Shown here one piece after another: positions 1-8,020 of a DNA stretch of 64,000 bases. A program made the position numbers and the translations under genes. The DNA is from Meiothermus sp. (GTDB taxonomy: Bacteria; Deinococcota; Deinococci; Deinococcales; Thermaceae). Position 1 is the stretch's first letter; the number at the start of each line of letters is the position of its first letter. The stretch spans positions 1,218,041 to 1,282,040 of the forward strand of contig NZ_BPIK01000001.1 of assembly GCF_026004075.1 (NCBI RefSeq). Direction: 5' to 3'. The notes under the pieces are model-generated. The model searched no databases, was not told where the DNA came from, and worked only from the letters and a program-made list of their open reading frames with translations.

Positions 1-16
1 CGATCTGCGCGAGGCC

Positions 17-2731
17 TCACAGCCCCAGGGCTGCCGAAACGATCGCCTGCTGCTCTTTATCGTGCACTTTTTTCGAGCCCACTGCCGGGCTGCTGGACTC
101 GGGCCGGGCCACCACGCGCAACGGGTGCCCAAACATGCGGTCGCCAAAGCGGGCCCGGATAAACCACCAGGCTCCCATGTTGGCAGGTTCTTCCTGCACC
201 CAGACCACCTCGGTTGGCTCGGGGTAGGGGGCCAGGGCAGCCTCGAGCTCTTTGTTCGGGAAGGGATACAGCTGCTCGAGGCGAACGATGTCCACATCGT
301 CTTTCTGAGCGGCCTTGCGGGCGGCCTCGAGGTCGTAAAAAACCTTCCCCGAGCAGAGTATGACCCGCTTGGCTTTGCTGTTGGGCGTACCGGCCAGTAC
401 GCGCTGGAACCGACCTTGCGCCAGCTCCTCGAGGCGGGAGACCGCATCGGGGTTACGCAGGAGGCTCTTGGGGGTCATCACAATAAGGGGCTTACGCCAG
501 GGCCGCACCACCTGACGGCGCAGCAGGTGGAAGTACTGGGCTGGGGTGGTGGGGTAGGCGACCTGCATGTTGTCGTTGGAGCAAAGCTGCAAGAAGCGCT
601 CGAGGCGGGCGCTGCTGTGCTCGGGGCCGCCCCCCTCCATGCCGTGCGGGAGCAGCAGCACAATCCCCGAAAGTCGGCTCCACTTGGCCTCGGCCGAGGC
701 GATAAACTGGTCGATAATCACCTGAGCCGTGTTGACGAAGTCGCCATACTGGGCCTCCCAGCCCACCAGGGCCTCGGGCATATCCAGGCTATAGCCGTAC
801 TCAAAGCCCAGCACCCCCGCTTCCGATAGGGCCGAGTTGTACAGCTCTACCGGGGCCTGCCCTTCAGCCAGGTGATTGGCTGGGATATACCGTTCCCCAG
901 TGATGTGATCGGTGTAGCCGCCGTGACGCTGGGTAAAGGTTCCCCGTACCACATCCTGCCCGGAGATGCGTACTCGGTGCCCCTCCACCGCCAGCGAAGC
1001 AAAGGCCAGCATCTCGGCAGCGGCCCAGTCCAACGGGCGCTTGCCTAGCCCCATCTCGCGCCGGGCCTCCACGAACCGCGCCAGCTTGGGGTGTAACTGA
1101 AAACCCTCGGGTAGGTGGGTTAGCCGCTCCATTAAGGCCGCGAGCTTCTCCGTGGCAACCCCGGTCTCAGGGTCGGGAACCCCTTCCTCCGGGCCGCCCA
1201 GATAGCCCTTCCAGACCCCACCACCGGCAGGGGGGCGGGTGGGTGTGGGTTCCCGTCGGGCCCCTGAGAAGGCGGCCTCGAGGGTGTCCTGATATTGTTT
1301 GGCCAGGGCTTCACAGGCTTCGGGGGTGCACAGGCCTTCCTGCTCGAGCTTAGCCTGGTAGCTAAGGTACAGGGGCTTCTTGGCCGCAATGCGGCGGTAC
1401 ATATCGGGCTGGGTAAAGCTGGGCTCGTCGGTTTCGTTGTGGCCGCGCTTGCGGTAACCAATCAGGTCGATGAACACGTCTCGCTTGAACTCCTTGCGGA
1501 AGTCCATGGCCAGCGCTACCACGCCCACCAGGGCCTCGGGGTCTTCGGCATTGACGTGGAAGATGGGGGACTCCACCATCTTGGCGATCTCGGTGGAGTA
1601 ACGCCCGGCGGTGTACTCGTGGGGCTCGGTGGTGAAGCCCACCTGGTTATTCAGGATGATATGCACTGCCCCGCCCACGGTGTAAGCCGGCAGTCCAGAA
1701 ATATTAAGTGTTTCCTGCACGATGCCTTCGCCAATAAAAGCAGCATCGCCGTGCACCAGCAAGAGCATGCCTTTTTCCCGCTTTACATCCCCAAAGCGGT
1801 CTTGCTTGGCGCGGGTTCGACCCATAGCCACCGGGGCCACAAACTCCAGGTGGGAGGGGTTGAAGTTGAGCGACAGATGCAGCTTGCCGTAAGGGGTCTC
1901 GATATCGTTGGAATAGCCCAGGTGGTACTTCACATCGCCGTGGTAGCCCTCGGGAAAGTGCTCCTCGAACTCCAGGAAGATGTCCCGCATGGGCTTCTTA
2001 ACTACGTTGGCCAATACGTTCAGGCGGCCCCGGTGGGCCATGCCCATCACCACCTCCACCACTCCCTGACGGGCCGCATTTTCAAGAGCGAGATCCAGCA
2101 GGGGTATCAGCGACTCAGTACCCTCGAGGCTAAAGGTTTTGGCCCCCAGGTACTTCTTCTGCAAGAACTCCTCAAAGAGCGTGGCTTGCATTAGCCGCTC
2201 GTGAATTTTTCTTTTCTGCTCTGGTGAGGGGCGCAAAAAGCCGGACGCCAGGCGGGCCTCAATCCAGTTGCGAACCACCGGATCGTCGAGATGGCCATAC
2301 TCGATGCCCACCGTGCCGCCAAAACGGGCCTTGTACTGCTCCAACACCGCCCGCAGTGTGGGCGCCCCTAGTTCTGCTGGAATGGGCCGGTCGAGGTCGG
2401 CCTCGCTCAGGCCAAAGAACCCGGGGTCAAGCTCAGGGGGCGTACGCCGCTCCCGTTCCAGGGGGTCTATGCGTGCGACCAGGTGCCCCCGCTCGCGGTA
2501 GGTGCGCAGGAAACGCACCGCTCGCAAAAAAAACGAGGCCAGCTCGGATAGCGAGGCCTCGTTGGGCGGTTGTCGCTCGGCTATGCCGTTGGTGCCCGCA
2601 GGCTCGAGCTGAACACGTTGGAAGTAGCTCGCCCACTCGGCCGGGATGGAGGCCGGGTTCTTCTCGTACTCCTGGTACAGCGCCTCGAGGAAAGCCAGAT
2701 TCGAACTATCTATCGACCGTTCCATACTCAC
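17..2731 (-). CDS. sucA: 2-oxoglutarate dehydrogenase E1 component
   Basis: This is the thiamine-diphosphate-dependent E1 subunit of the 2-oxoglutarate dehydrogenase complex of the TCA cycle; it decarboxylates 2-oxoglutarate and passes the succinyl group to E2. The 904-residue product has the full family length. It begins with the typical E1o N-terminal segment (SNLAFLEALYQEYEKNP), has GMAHRGRLNVLANV near residue 230, the ThDP/Mg region HGDAAFIGEGIVQE ending in NNQVGFTT, and the C-terminal transketolase-like half (HGMEGGGPEHSSARLERFLQL). A GTG start at 2731 is used here; an ATG two codons in is also possible. A TAGACT box lies 8 nt before the GTG and overlaps the palindrome CTAGT-CT-ACTAG (2738-2749). 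The gene reads out of the window to the left, where sucB would be expected. Confidence 0.97.
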   Translation of the reverse strand: MSMERSIDSSNLAFLEALYQEYEKNPASIPAEWASYFQRVQLEPAGTNGIAERQPPNEASLSELASFFLRAVRFLRTYRERGHLVARIDPLERERRTPPELDPGFFGLSEADLDRPIPAELGAPTLRAVLEQYKARFGGTVGIEYGHLDDPVVRNWIEARLASGFLRPSPEQKRKIHERLMQATLFEEFLQKKYLGAKTFSLEGTESLIPLLDLALENAARQGVVEVVMGMAHRGRLNVLANVVKKPMRDIFLEFEEHFPEGYHGDVKYHLGYSNDIETPYGKLHLSLNFNPSHLEFVAPVAMGRTRAKQDRFGDVKREKGMLLLVHGDAAFIGEGIVQETLNISGLPAYTVGGAVHIILNNQVGFTTEPHEYTAGRYSTEIAKMVESPIFHVNAEDPEALVGVVALAMDFRKEFKRDVFIDLIGYRKRGHNETDEPSFTQPDMYRRIAAKKPLYLSYQAKLEQEGLCTPEACEALAKQYQDTLEAAFSGARREPTPTRPPAGGGVWKGYLGGPEEGVPDPETGVATEKLAALMERLTHLPEGFQLHPKLARFVEARREMGLGKRPLDWAAAEMLAFASLAVEGHRVRISGQDVVRGTFTQRHGGYTDHITGERYIPANHLAEGQAPVELYNSALSEAGVLGFEYGYSLDMPEALVGWEAQYGDFVNTAQVIIDQFIASAEAKWSRLSGIVLLLPHGMEGGGPEHSSARLERFLQLCSNDNMQVAYPTTPAQYFHLLRRQVVRPWRKPLIVMTPKSLLRNPDAVSRLEELAQGRFQRVLAGTPNSKAKRVILCSGKVFYDLEAARKAAQKDDVDIVRLEQLYPFPNKELEAALAPYPEPTEVVWVQEEPANMGAWWFIRARFGDRMFGHPLRVVARPESSSPAVGSKKVHDKEQQAIVSAALGL

Positions 2732-2801
2732 GGTTTCCTAGTCTACTAGGTTCTGGCCCAAAAAACGTATTGACTCTACCGTCCATCTTGAAAGCGTAGG
2801 A

Positions 2802-3086
2802 TCATGCCAGGGTATCTACCAGCGCGGCGGCCTCGAGGTCGAGGTGCGTTACCCCACCTGCCGAATGGGTTACGTAGGCCACCTTTACTTTGTTCCACAT
2901 GATTTCCAGGCTGTCGGGGTGATGGTTGGTCTTTTCGGCCAGGAGCGCCACCTTGACTGCAAAGGCAACCCCCTGGGCATATGTGTCGAACGCAAAAGTT
3001 TTCTCGACCCGGCCTTGAACCAATTGCCACCCAGGCAAGCGCTGCAGCGCGCTGGCAACCTCATTCTTACCGAGCTTGACGGCCAT
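2802..3086 (-). CDS. pterin-4a-carbinolamine dehydratase
   Basis: A 94-residue protein of the PhhB/DCoH family, which dehydrates 4a-hydroxytetrahydropterin formed by aromatic amino acid hydroxylases and is also kept in many bacteria for pterin or molybdopterin-related roles. The family signature is clear: EKTNHHPD (paired histidines), then KVKVAYVTHSAGGVTHLDLEAA. The length matches the family. It lies 70 bp upstream of sucA on the same strand with no obvious functional link. No phenylalanine hydroxylase gene is visible in the window, so the physiological substrate cannot be inferred. Confidence 0.93.
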   Translation of the reverse strand: MAVKLGKNEVASALQRLPGWQLVQGRVEKTFAFDTYAQGVAFAVKVALLAEKTNHHPDSLEIMWNKVKVAYVTHSAGGVTHLDLEAAALVDTLA

Positions 3087-3207
3087 ATGTAACCTCCAGA
3101 CCTCTACCTTACGCCACCTCGAGCCTCGAGAGTGCAGTGAAAACCGCTTTATGCCCTTTGCCGCTCATGGTGTGCGCTGCGGCCACCCACCATCCCACCA
3201 CCTCGGA

Positions 3208-3237
3208 TTGCACAACGTAAAAATACTGTGATATACT
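3208..3237 (+). promoter_or_regulatory. rplM-rpsI promoter
   Basis: TTGCAC (3208-3213) and TATACT (3232-3237) are separated by 18 bp, close to the housekeeping consensus. Transcription would begin near 3244 and leave a leader of about 100 nt before rplM, unlike the many leaderless genes in this window. Confidence 0.75.
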
Positions 3238-3253
3238 CCTTCCCGGCGCCTTT

Positions 3254-3282
3254 TTTGGGTAGGTTGCCCCGAGCCACCCAAA
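3254..3282 (+). promoter_or_regulatory. leader hairpin of rplM-rpsI
   Basis: TTTGGGT (3254-3260) pairs perfectly with ACCCAAA (3276-3282), with a further GGTT/AGCC inner stem. It lies in the roughly 100-nt leader between the promoter and the rplM start. Ribosomal-protein operons often carry autoregulatory leaders, so this is a candidate r-protein binding element; no direct evidence of function is visible. Confidence 0.35.
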
Positions 3283-3342
3283 TAAAGGCAAATTACAGTC
3301 TGCGACGGCGTTGGTAGGCGCTGACGCAAAATGGAGATAGCA

Positions 3343-3771
3343 GTGTTCAAGACCTATGTTCCTGAACCCAAAGAGCCCGGCTGGGTTCTAATTGATGCTG
3401 AAGGCCAGCCCATCGGTCGCGTGGCCTCGAAAATCGCTTCGGTTTTACGCGGTAAGCACAAGCCCGACTTCACCCCAAACATGGCTATGGGCGACTGCGT
3501 GGTGGTCATCAACGCGGACAAGGTGGTGCTGAAAGGCTCCAAGCCCCGCACCAAGATTTACACCCGCTACTCTGGCTACCCTGGCGGCCTCAAGCGCACC
3601 GTGGGGGCGGTCATGCTGGCCCAAAAGCCTGTAAAAGCTGTGGAACATGCCGTCAAAGGTATGCTCCCTAAAGGTACTCTGGGCAATATCATGTTTCGCC
3701 GGCTAAAAGTTTATGCCGGAGCCAACCACCCTCACGCGGCCCAAAAGCCCGTTAAGATGGAGGTCGAATAA
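3343..3771 (+). CDS. rplM: 50S ribosomal protein L13
   Basis: Large-subunit protein L13, an early assembly protein on 23S rRNA. The 142-residue product carries the family core [47 protein letters not shown] and [14 protein letters not shown], ending [18 protein letters not shown] place the start at GTG 3343 (MFKTYVPEP) because GGAG at 3333-3336 is 6 nt upstream and the protein then begins as in Thermus. An ATG at 3331 would put the ribosome-binding site inside the gene. The stop overlaps the rpsI start by one base (TAATG), so the pair is translationally coupled. Confidence 0.97.
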   Translation: MFKTYVPEPKEPGWVLIDAEGQPIGRVASKIASVLRGKHKPDFTPNMAMGDCVVVINADKVVLKGSKPRTKIYTRYSGYPGGLKRTVGAVMLAQKPVKAVEHAVKGMLPKGTLGNIMFRRLKVYAGANHPHAAQKPVKMEVE

Positions 3772-4157
3772 TGGAATACTATTACGGAACGGGCCGTCGT
3801 AAAACCAGCGTTGCACGGGTCTTCCTGCGCCCGGGTAATGGCAAGATCGAGATTAACGGTATCCCCTTTACCGAATACTTTGGCGGTCTGGTCAAGGCTG
3901 TTGCGGCCCTCGAGCCCCTGCGCCGTGCGGATGCTTCCAGCCGCTTTGATGCCTATATCACCGTGCAAGGTGGAGGTAAAGCCGGTCAGATTGACGCCAT
4001 TCAGCTTGGCATTGCCCGCGCTTTGGTCAACTACAACCCCGATCTGCGCACCAAGCTCAAGCCTGCCGGCTTGCTTTCCCGTGACCCACGCGAAGTTGAG
4101 CGCAAGAAGTACGGTAAGCACAAAGCCCGTCGCGCACCTCAGTACAGCAAGCGCTAG
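3771..4157 (+). CDS. rpsI: 30S ribosomal protein S9
   Basis: Small-subunit protein S9, whose basic C-terminal tail reaches the ribosomal P site. The 128-residue protein has YYGTGRRKTSVARVFLRPGNGKIEING at the start, the GGGKAGQIDAIQLGIARAL segment, and the characteristic tail RKKYGKHKARRAPQYSKR ending in the conserved Lys-Arg. It overlaps the rplM stop by one base and is followed 16 nt later by a terminator hairpin, so rplM-rpsI forms a two-gene operon as in most bacteria. Confidence 0.98.
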   Translation: MEYYYGTGRRKTSVARVFLRPGNGKIEINGIPFTEYFGGLVKAVAALEPLRRADASSRFDAYITVQGGGKAGQIDAIQLGIARALVNYNPDLRTKLKPAGLLSRDPREVERKKYGKHKARRAPQYSKR

Positions 4158-4173
4158 GCATCGAGATTCGAAG

Positions 4174-4203
4174 CCTCCACCCCAAAGGTGGGGGTTTTTT
4201 TCT
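4174..4203 (+). terminator. rho-independent terminator of rplM-rpsI
   Basis: CCTCCACC (4174-4181) pairs with GGTGGGGG (4187-4194) around a 5-nt loop and is followed by a run of seven T. It begins 16 nt after the rpsI stop. Confidence 0.88.
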
Positions 4204-4279
4204 TGTAACCCACAGCCTGGAGGTGTTCACGGAAAAAACTCAGCCAACCTCAATAGAGAAAAAATTGAAAGAGCCGCAG

Positions 4280-4285
4280 TATGCT
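4280..4285 (+). promoter_or_regulatory. -10 box of leaderless DinB-like gene
   Basis: TATGCT ends 7 nt before ATG 4293, which places the expected transcription start at or next to the start codon. No ribosome-binding site precedes the ATG. Confidence 0.55.
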
Positions 4286-4292
4286 GTGAAGC

Positions 4293-4763
4293 ATGAATAA
4301 TGCCGAACTAAAGCGCATTATAGACGCACACGACTGGCTCTGGGAGAAGTGGTGGCCTGCCCTGCTGGCGCTAACACCTGAGCAGGCACACCGGGAGGTT
4401 GGGGGCTCGTTTCCTAGTGTGCTTGCAACCACGGCACACATGGTCGGCGCCGAGATGGTCTGGCTCGAGCGCCTGCAAGGCAACCCGACAGCCCGCTTTC
4501 CGGATCACCCTGCCGAAATTAGGGGCCTATATGAAGCCTGGCAACAACTGACTGTCAGGCGCAAAGACTGGCTTTATGTTGCCGATCCAAACGCACAAAT
4601 AACCTATAGCTTCTCAGCCGGAACTGCTACCAACACCGTAGCTGAAATTGTGCTGCACGTTGCCAGCCATGCCCATTTTCACCGGGGCCAACTGGCAGCT
4701 CAAATGAGACTTCTGGGGCTGCAGCCACCCTCGGCCCACTTTATTGGATTTTTCCGGTGCTGA
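4293..4763 (+). CDS. DinB-family protein
   Basis: A 156-residue four-helix-bundle protein of the DinB/YfiT-like superfamily. The expected metal-binding histidines are visible: one in LATTAHMVGAEMVWLERL (about residue 49) and an HxxxH pair in VASHAHFHRGQLAAQMRLLG near residue 127. Members are often induced by DNA damage or act as thiol-dependent transferases, and this sequence does not reveal which. It appears to be a single-gene unit between the rpsI terminator and the two-component genes. The ATG is 7 nt after a TATGCT box, suggesting a leaderless mRNA. Confidence 0.85.
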   Translation: MNNAELKRIIDAHDWLWEKWWPALLALTPEQAHREVGGSFPSVLATTAHMVGAEMVWLERLQGNPTARFPDHPAEIRGLYEAWQQLTVRRKDWLYVADPNAQITYSFSAGTATNTVAEIVLHVASHAHFHRGQLAAQMRLLGLQPPSAHFIGFFRC

Positions 4764-4799
4764 GTAACCTGCTTCGACAGGGTCGGCTTTGCCGAATAT

Positions 4800-4816
4800 C
4801 ACGAGAAATTCTTGTG
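4800..4816. promoter_or_regulatory. palindrome upstream of the response regulator
   Basis: CACGAGAA (4800-4807) and TTCTTGTG (4809-4816) form a near-perfect inverted repeat around a single A, with one mismatch. It lies 75 bp before the response regulator start and just after the DinB-like gene. It could be an operator; the binding protein is unknown. Confidence 0.35.
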
Positions 4817-4852
4817 TCACTCAACAAAACCACTACATACAGGGCGCACATG

Positions 4853-4885
4853 ACACTTATCTGACCAAACTGTCGCTACACTTAT
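4853..4885 (+). promoter_or_regulatory. direct repeat and -10 box before the response regulator
   Basis: ACACTTAT occurs at 4853-4860 and again at 4878-4885, exactly 25 bp apart, each followed closely by CTG. The second copy overlaps a TACACT box (4877-4882) that ends 8 nt before ATG 4891. Direct repeats are typical of OmpR/PhoB-family binding sites, so autoregulation is plausible, although the sequence is not the E. coli Pho box. Confidence 0.4.
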
Positions 4886-4890
4886 AACTG

Positions 4891-5559
4891 ATGTCTAGGC
4901 TGCTGCTGGTCGAAGATGAGCCTGCTGTACGGCTGGGTCTTCGCCTTTCGCTTTCAAAGGTTGGGCATCAGGTGCTGGAAGCAGCTACAGCTGCAGAGGC
5001 CTGGGAAAAGATGTCTGGTGTCGACCTGGTCATACTCGACTGGATGCTGCCCGATGAGCCTGGGGTACGCGTGCTAGAGCGGCTGCGCCGGGACGGACGC
5101 TACGAGCACCTGCCAGTGCTGATGCTGACGGCCAGGGCCAGTGAGGGTGACCGTGTAGAGGGTTTGACCCGAGGCGCCGACGACTACCTCACAAAACCCT
5201 TCTCCGCTCCCGAGCTAATCGCACGTATTCAGGCGCTTTTGCGGCGCGTGGGTAAGAGTGGTCGCCTCGAGCGCGGGGTACTCAGCCTTGACCTCGAGCG
5301 CCACCAAGCATATTTAGATGGACATAGCCTCGAGCTAACCCGCCGGGAGTTTGAACTGCTGGCTTTTTTGGCACGGCACCCTGGCCGGGTATATACCCGC
5401 GAAGAACTGCTTGAGCGGGTCTGGGGGCAGGAGTTTTTGGGTACCGCCCGAACGGTCGATCAACACATCGCCCAACTGCGCGATAAACTGTGCGAAGATC
5501 CCAAGGCCCCGCGGTTCCTCGAAACCCTGCGTGGGGTAGGTTACCGATTTAAGGAGTGA
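4891..5559 (+). CDS. OmpR/PhoB-family response regulator
   Basis: A 222-residue DNA-binding response regulator. The receiver domain (about 1-120) has the acidic pair E8/D9, the phosphoacceptor D50 in VILDWMLPD, and K in DDYLTKPF. The C-terminal winged helix (about 128-222) has LTRREFELLAFLARHPGRVYTREELLERVWG and the recognition-helix region RTVDQHIAQLRDKL ending GVGYRFKE. The next gene, 6 nt downstream, is its likely kinase, and phoU follows, so a role in phosphate-starvation control (PhoB-like) is inferred from context. Other OmpR-type roles cannot be excluded. Confidence 0.93.
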   Translation: MSRLLLVEDEPAVRLGLRLSLSKVGHQVLEAATAAEAWEKMSGVDLVILDWMLPDEPGVRVLERLRRDGRYEHLPVLMLTARASEGDRVEGLTRGADDYLTKPFSAPELIARIQALLRRVGKSGRLERGVLSLDLERHQAYLDGHSLELTRREFELLAFLARHPGRVYTREELLERVWGQEFLGTARTVDQHIAQLRDKLCEDPKAPRFLETLRGVGYRFKE

Positions 5560-5565
5560 GGCACA

Positions 5566-6528
5566 GTGCTGGAAGCCCAGTTGCAGAGTGCATGGGAAGC
5601 GGCCCGCGAAGGGGTGCTGATCCATGCTGATGGGCGTGTGGTTTACATAAACCCGATCGCGGCTAGGTTGCTGGAAGTAGAACGTGATAAAGTACTGGGC
5701 CGCTCGCTACTGATGGCTCTACGCGACCACAAGCTCGAGTTGGTGTGTTGCACGGGTGGTGAAGCCACCATCGAGACCCGTAGCCGCACCCTCTGGGTCA
5801 AGGCTGTTCCAGGCATATTGTTAATTTGGGATAAGACCGAGGAGACAGACCGCTCGGAGGCGCTCCAGGAGTCCAGCAGAATTCTAGCCCACGAGTTCCG
5901 AACGCCTGTGGCTGGAATGCTTTCGCTGCTGGAAGCCTTGCAAAGCGGCTTACCTGAGGCCGAGGCCCAGGAGGCCCTTCAGATGCTCTACCAGGAAACC
6001 CTGCGCTTGCGCCGTTTGGTGGAAGACCTCCCGCTGGATCGCCGCCCCTCGCAGAACCGAACATTTGCCCTCGAGGAGCTACAGAGTCGTCTGGAGCGCT
6101 TTCTAGCGCCCCAACTGGCACAGAAGTCGGCCTGGATTCGGTGGCAGACCCCCCATACCGTCTGGGCCAGTCCCGACGCGGTGTACCAGGCCTTGCTCAA
6201 CTTGCTCGATAATGCCCTCAAGTACGGCACGGGCCAGGAAATCGTCGTGGAGAGTGGTCAGAATAGCCAGGAAGTATGGCTCGAGGTTCGTAACCAGGGT
6301 CAACCCCTCCAGGACTTCGAGCGGCTTTTTCAGGCTGGCCAGCGGGGTGTCCACGCTGCTAATGTGCGCGGAACAGGCCTGGGGCTGGCCTTGGTGCGTC
6401 GCCTGGCGGCCGGTTGGGGTGGTACGGCCTATGGCCGAGCTACGGAGAACGGCAACGCCTTTGGCCTGACCTTCCCGATCTACGCGAATAAGACCTCGAG
6501 CCGCCCCACAACCCAAGCGCCAGCTTAA
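5566..6528 (+). CDS. PhoR-like sensor histidine kinase, soluble
   Basis: A 320-residue histidine kinase starting at GTG, 6 nt after the response regulator. A PAS-like N-terminal domain (AREGVLIHADGRVVYINPIAARLLE, residues 13-75) precedes the dimerisation/phosphoacceptor helix with ILAHEFRTPVAGMLSLLEAL (His near 109). The ATP-binding domain follows, with LLNLLDNALKYG and GTGLGLALVRRLAAGWGG. I see no transmembrane segment or signal peptide, so the kinase is probably cytoplasmic and must receive its signal from a partner. Downstream phoU suggests the phosphate-transport complex, as for E. coli PhoR, which however is membrane-anchored. Confidence 0.92.
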   Translation: MLEAQLQSAWEAAREGVLIHADGRVVYINPIAARLLEVERDKVLGRSLLMALRDHKLELVCCTGGEATIETRSRTLWVKAVPGILLIWDKTEETDRSEALQESSRILAHEFRTPVAGMLSLLEALQSGLPEAEAQEALQMLYQETLRLRRLVEDLPLDRRPSQNRTFALEELQSRLERFLAPQLAQKSAWIRWQTPHTVWASPDAVYQALLNLLDNALKYGTGQEIVVESGQNSQEVWLEVRNQGQPLQDFERLFQAGQRGVHAANVRGTGLGLALVRRLAAGWGGTAYGRATENGNAFGLTFPIYANKTSSRPTTQAPA

Positions 6529-6548
6529 ACTATACGAGGAGTGTGACT

Positions 6549-7211
6549 ATGCGCGAAATTCTAGACCGGGAACTAAACCAACTGACCGAACAAACCATTC
6601 GAATGATCTCGCTAGTACGCGAGATGACGGAGAAGAGCGCCAGAGCCCTAAGCGAGCAAGACCCGCAACTGGCGCAAGAGATCATTGCCCAGGATGCACA
6701 GGTGGATGCAATGGAACTGGAAATTGAATCCAGAACCATCACCCTGATCGCCCGGCAGGGATTGGTGGCTTCTGACCTGCGATTTGCTTTCACCATCATC
6801 AAAGCCCTAACCGACCTCGAGCGAGCCGCCGACTATGCCGCCCATGTTGCCGAGGACGTGATCCTGTTAGCCAAAGAACCACCGCTTAAAAATTACGTCA
6901 CCCTTCCAGAGATGGGCCGCCGTTTGGCTCAAATGCTGAATCTCATTTCTAAGGCTTTTGCTGAACGTGATATTGAAGCTGCTAAAGAAGTTTTCCGTCG
7001 CGACGACGAAATTGACGCACTCTACGAAGAAGTTTCGCGCGAGCTGCTTACCTATATGATGGAAGACCCACGAACCATCAGCAAAGCCCTTACACTGGGC
7101 CGCGTAGCCCGCAGCTATGAGCGCCTGGGCGATCACCTCGAGAATATCTCGGAGCGCATCATCTACTGGCTTACCGGAAAAATGGAAAAAAAGCCCGAAG
7201 ATGTCTACTAG
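6549..7211 (+). CDS. phoU: phosphate-signalling protein PhoU
   Basis: PhoU links the Pst phosphate transporter to the PhoR kinase and keeps the Pho response off when phosphate is plentiful. The 220-residue protein contains two PhoU three-helix repeats with DLERAADYAAHVAEDVILLA and SYERLGDHLENISERIIYWLTG as the paired metal/phosphate-binding motifs. I choose ATG 6549 because GAGGAG (6536-6541) lies 7 nt upstream; a GTG at 6543 would leave only one base. It closes a regulator-kinase-phoU cluster. The Pst transporter itself is not in this window. Confidence 0.95.
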   Translation: MREILDRELNQLTEQTIRMISLVREMTEKSARALSEQDPQLAQEIIAQDAQVDAMELEIESRTITLIARQGLVASDLRFAFTIIKALTDLERAADYAAHVAEDVILLAKEPPLKNYVTLPEMGRRLAQMLNLISKAFAERDIEAAKEVFRRDDEIDALYEEVSRELLTYMMEDPRTISKALTLGRVARSYERLGDHLENISERIIYWLTGKMEKKPEDVY

Positions 7212-7458
7212 CAACTAAAACCAGATCCGCTTAACTCATAATCCCTGGGTGATACGCCTGCCTGGCCGAAGCGGCCGGTGTAGCAGAGGGAGAAATTGCC
7301 TATGGGATTGGAGAGGTTTCCTTTGCCAGGAACGGCTCGAGGTGCCGTCTTGAGTTCCGTTGAATAAGGGACACAAGACCCCTAGGGGACGATTTAGGGT
7401 ATTGCACAGAGAAAAGCCTCGTACTGGCTTCCCCTGCCCGCACCCAAGGAGACCGCTT

Positions 7459-7893
7459 ATGTTCAAGAAAATCCTAATACCGACGGATGGCAGCGAATTG
7501 GGTCGAGAAGCCCTCGAGCAGGGACTCGACCTGGCCAGACTATCGGATGGAGAGGTCACCATTCTGTATGCCATTGAAACCCCATATGAACTCGTTTCAA
7601 GCTACGCTCAGCCCACCGAGTCGCTTGAACAGCAGATGAAATCGTACAAAGCCGAGGCTACAAAGGTTCTTCGGGAAATATCGGCCCAAGCCGAGGCGAA
7701 GGGGATTCGTATCCGGACGATGATTGTGGAGCAGCATCCGGTTCCAGCCATCCTCGAGGCCGCCAAAGAACACGATCTGGTGGTCATGGCGACCCACGGA
7801 CGCAAAGGCATTGATCGAGTACTCATGGGTAGCGTGACGGACAAAGTGCTGCATAACTGCTCAACGCCCATTCTGGTTGTGCGTGGTGCGTAA
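7459..7893 (+). CDS. universal stress protein (UspA family)
   Basis: A 144-residue single-domain Usp beginning MFKKILIPTDGSELGREALEQGLDLA. The nucleotide-binding signature ATHGRKGIDRVLMGSVTDKVLHNCSTPILVVRG is near the C-terminus, so an ATP-binding Usp is likely. AAGGAGA at 7445-7451 supports ATG 7459; an upstream in-frame extension lacks family similarity. Its 247-bp upstream region after phoU contains a short GGCCG/CGGCC hairpin but nothing I can assign. Such proteins accumulate under stress, but the trigger cannot be read from sequence. Confidence 0.92.
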   Translation: MFKKILIPTDGSELGREALEQGLDLARLSDGEVTILYAIETPYELVSSYAQPTESLEQQMKSYKAEATKVLREISAQAEAKGIRIRTMIVEQHPVPAILEAAKEHDLVVMATHGRKGIDRVLMGSVTDKVLHNCSTPILVVRGA

Positions 7894-8020
7894 ATTTGGT
7901 AGAGGCGCTGGGCGGATCCTAGCGAAGCACAGTAATCTCCTTTATTTGCAACAGATAGGCTCACCTTTTCTTTATTGGACTCATCCTGTACACTTTTGCT
8001 TTGGGTACGAGGAGGAATGC

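Noticed and set aside
1801-1830. tRNA-like T-arm sequence (GGTTCGACC)
   Set aside because: It lies in frame within sucA and no acceptor stem or anticodon arm can be found around it; no tRNA was found in the window.
4850-4890. Canonical Pho box before the response regulator
   Set aside because: The E. coli CTGTCAT repeat with 11-bp period is not present; only a different 8-bp direct repeat with 25-bp period is.
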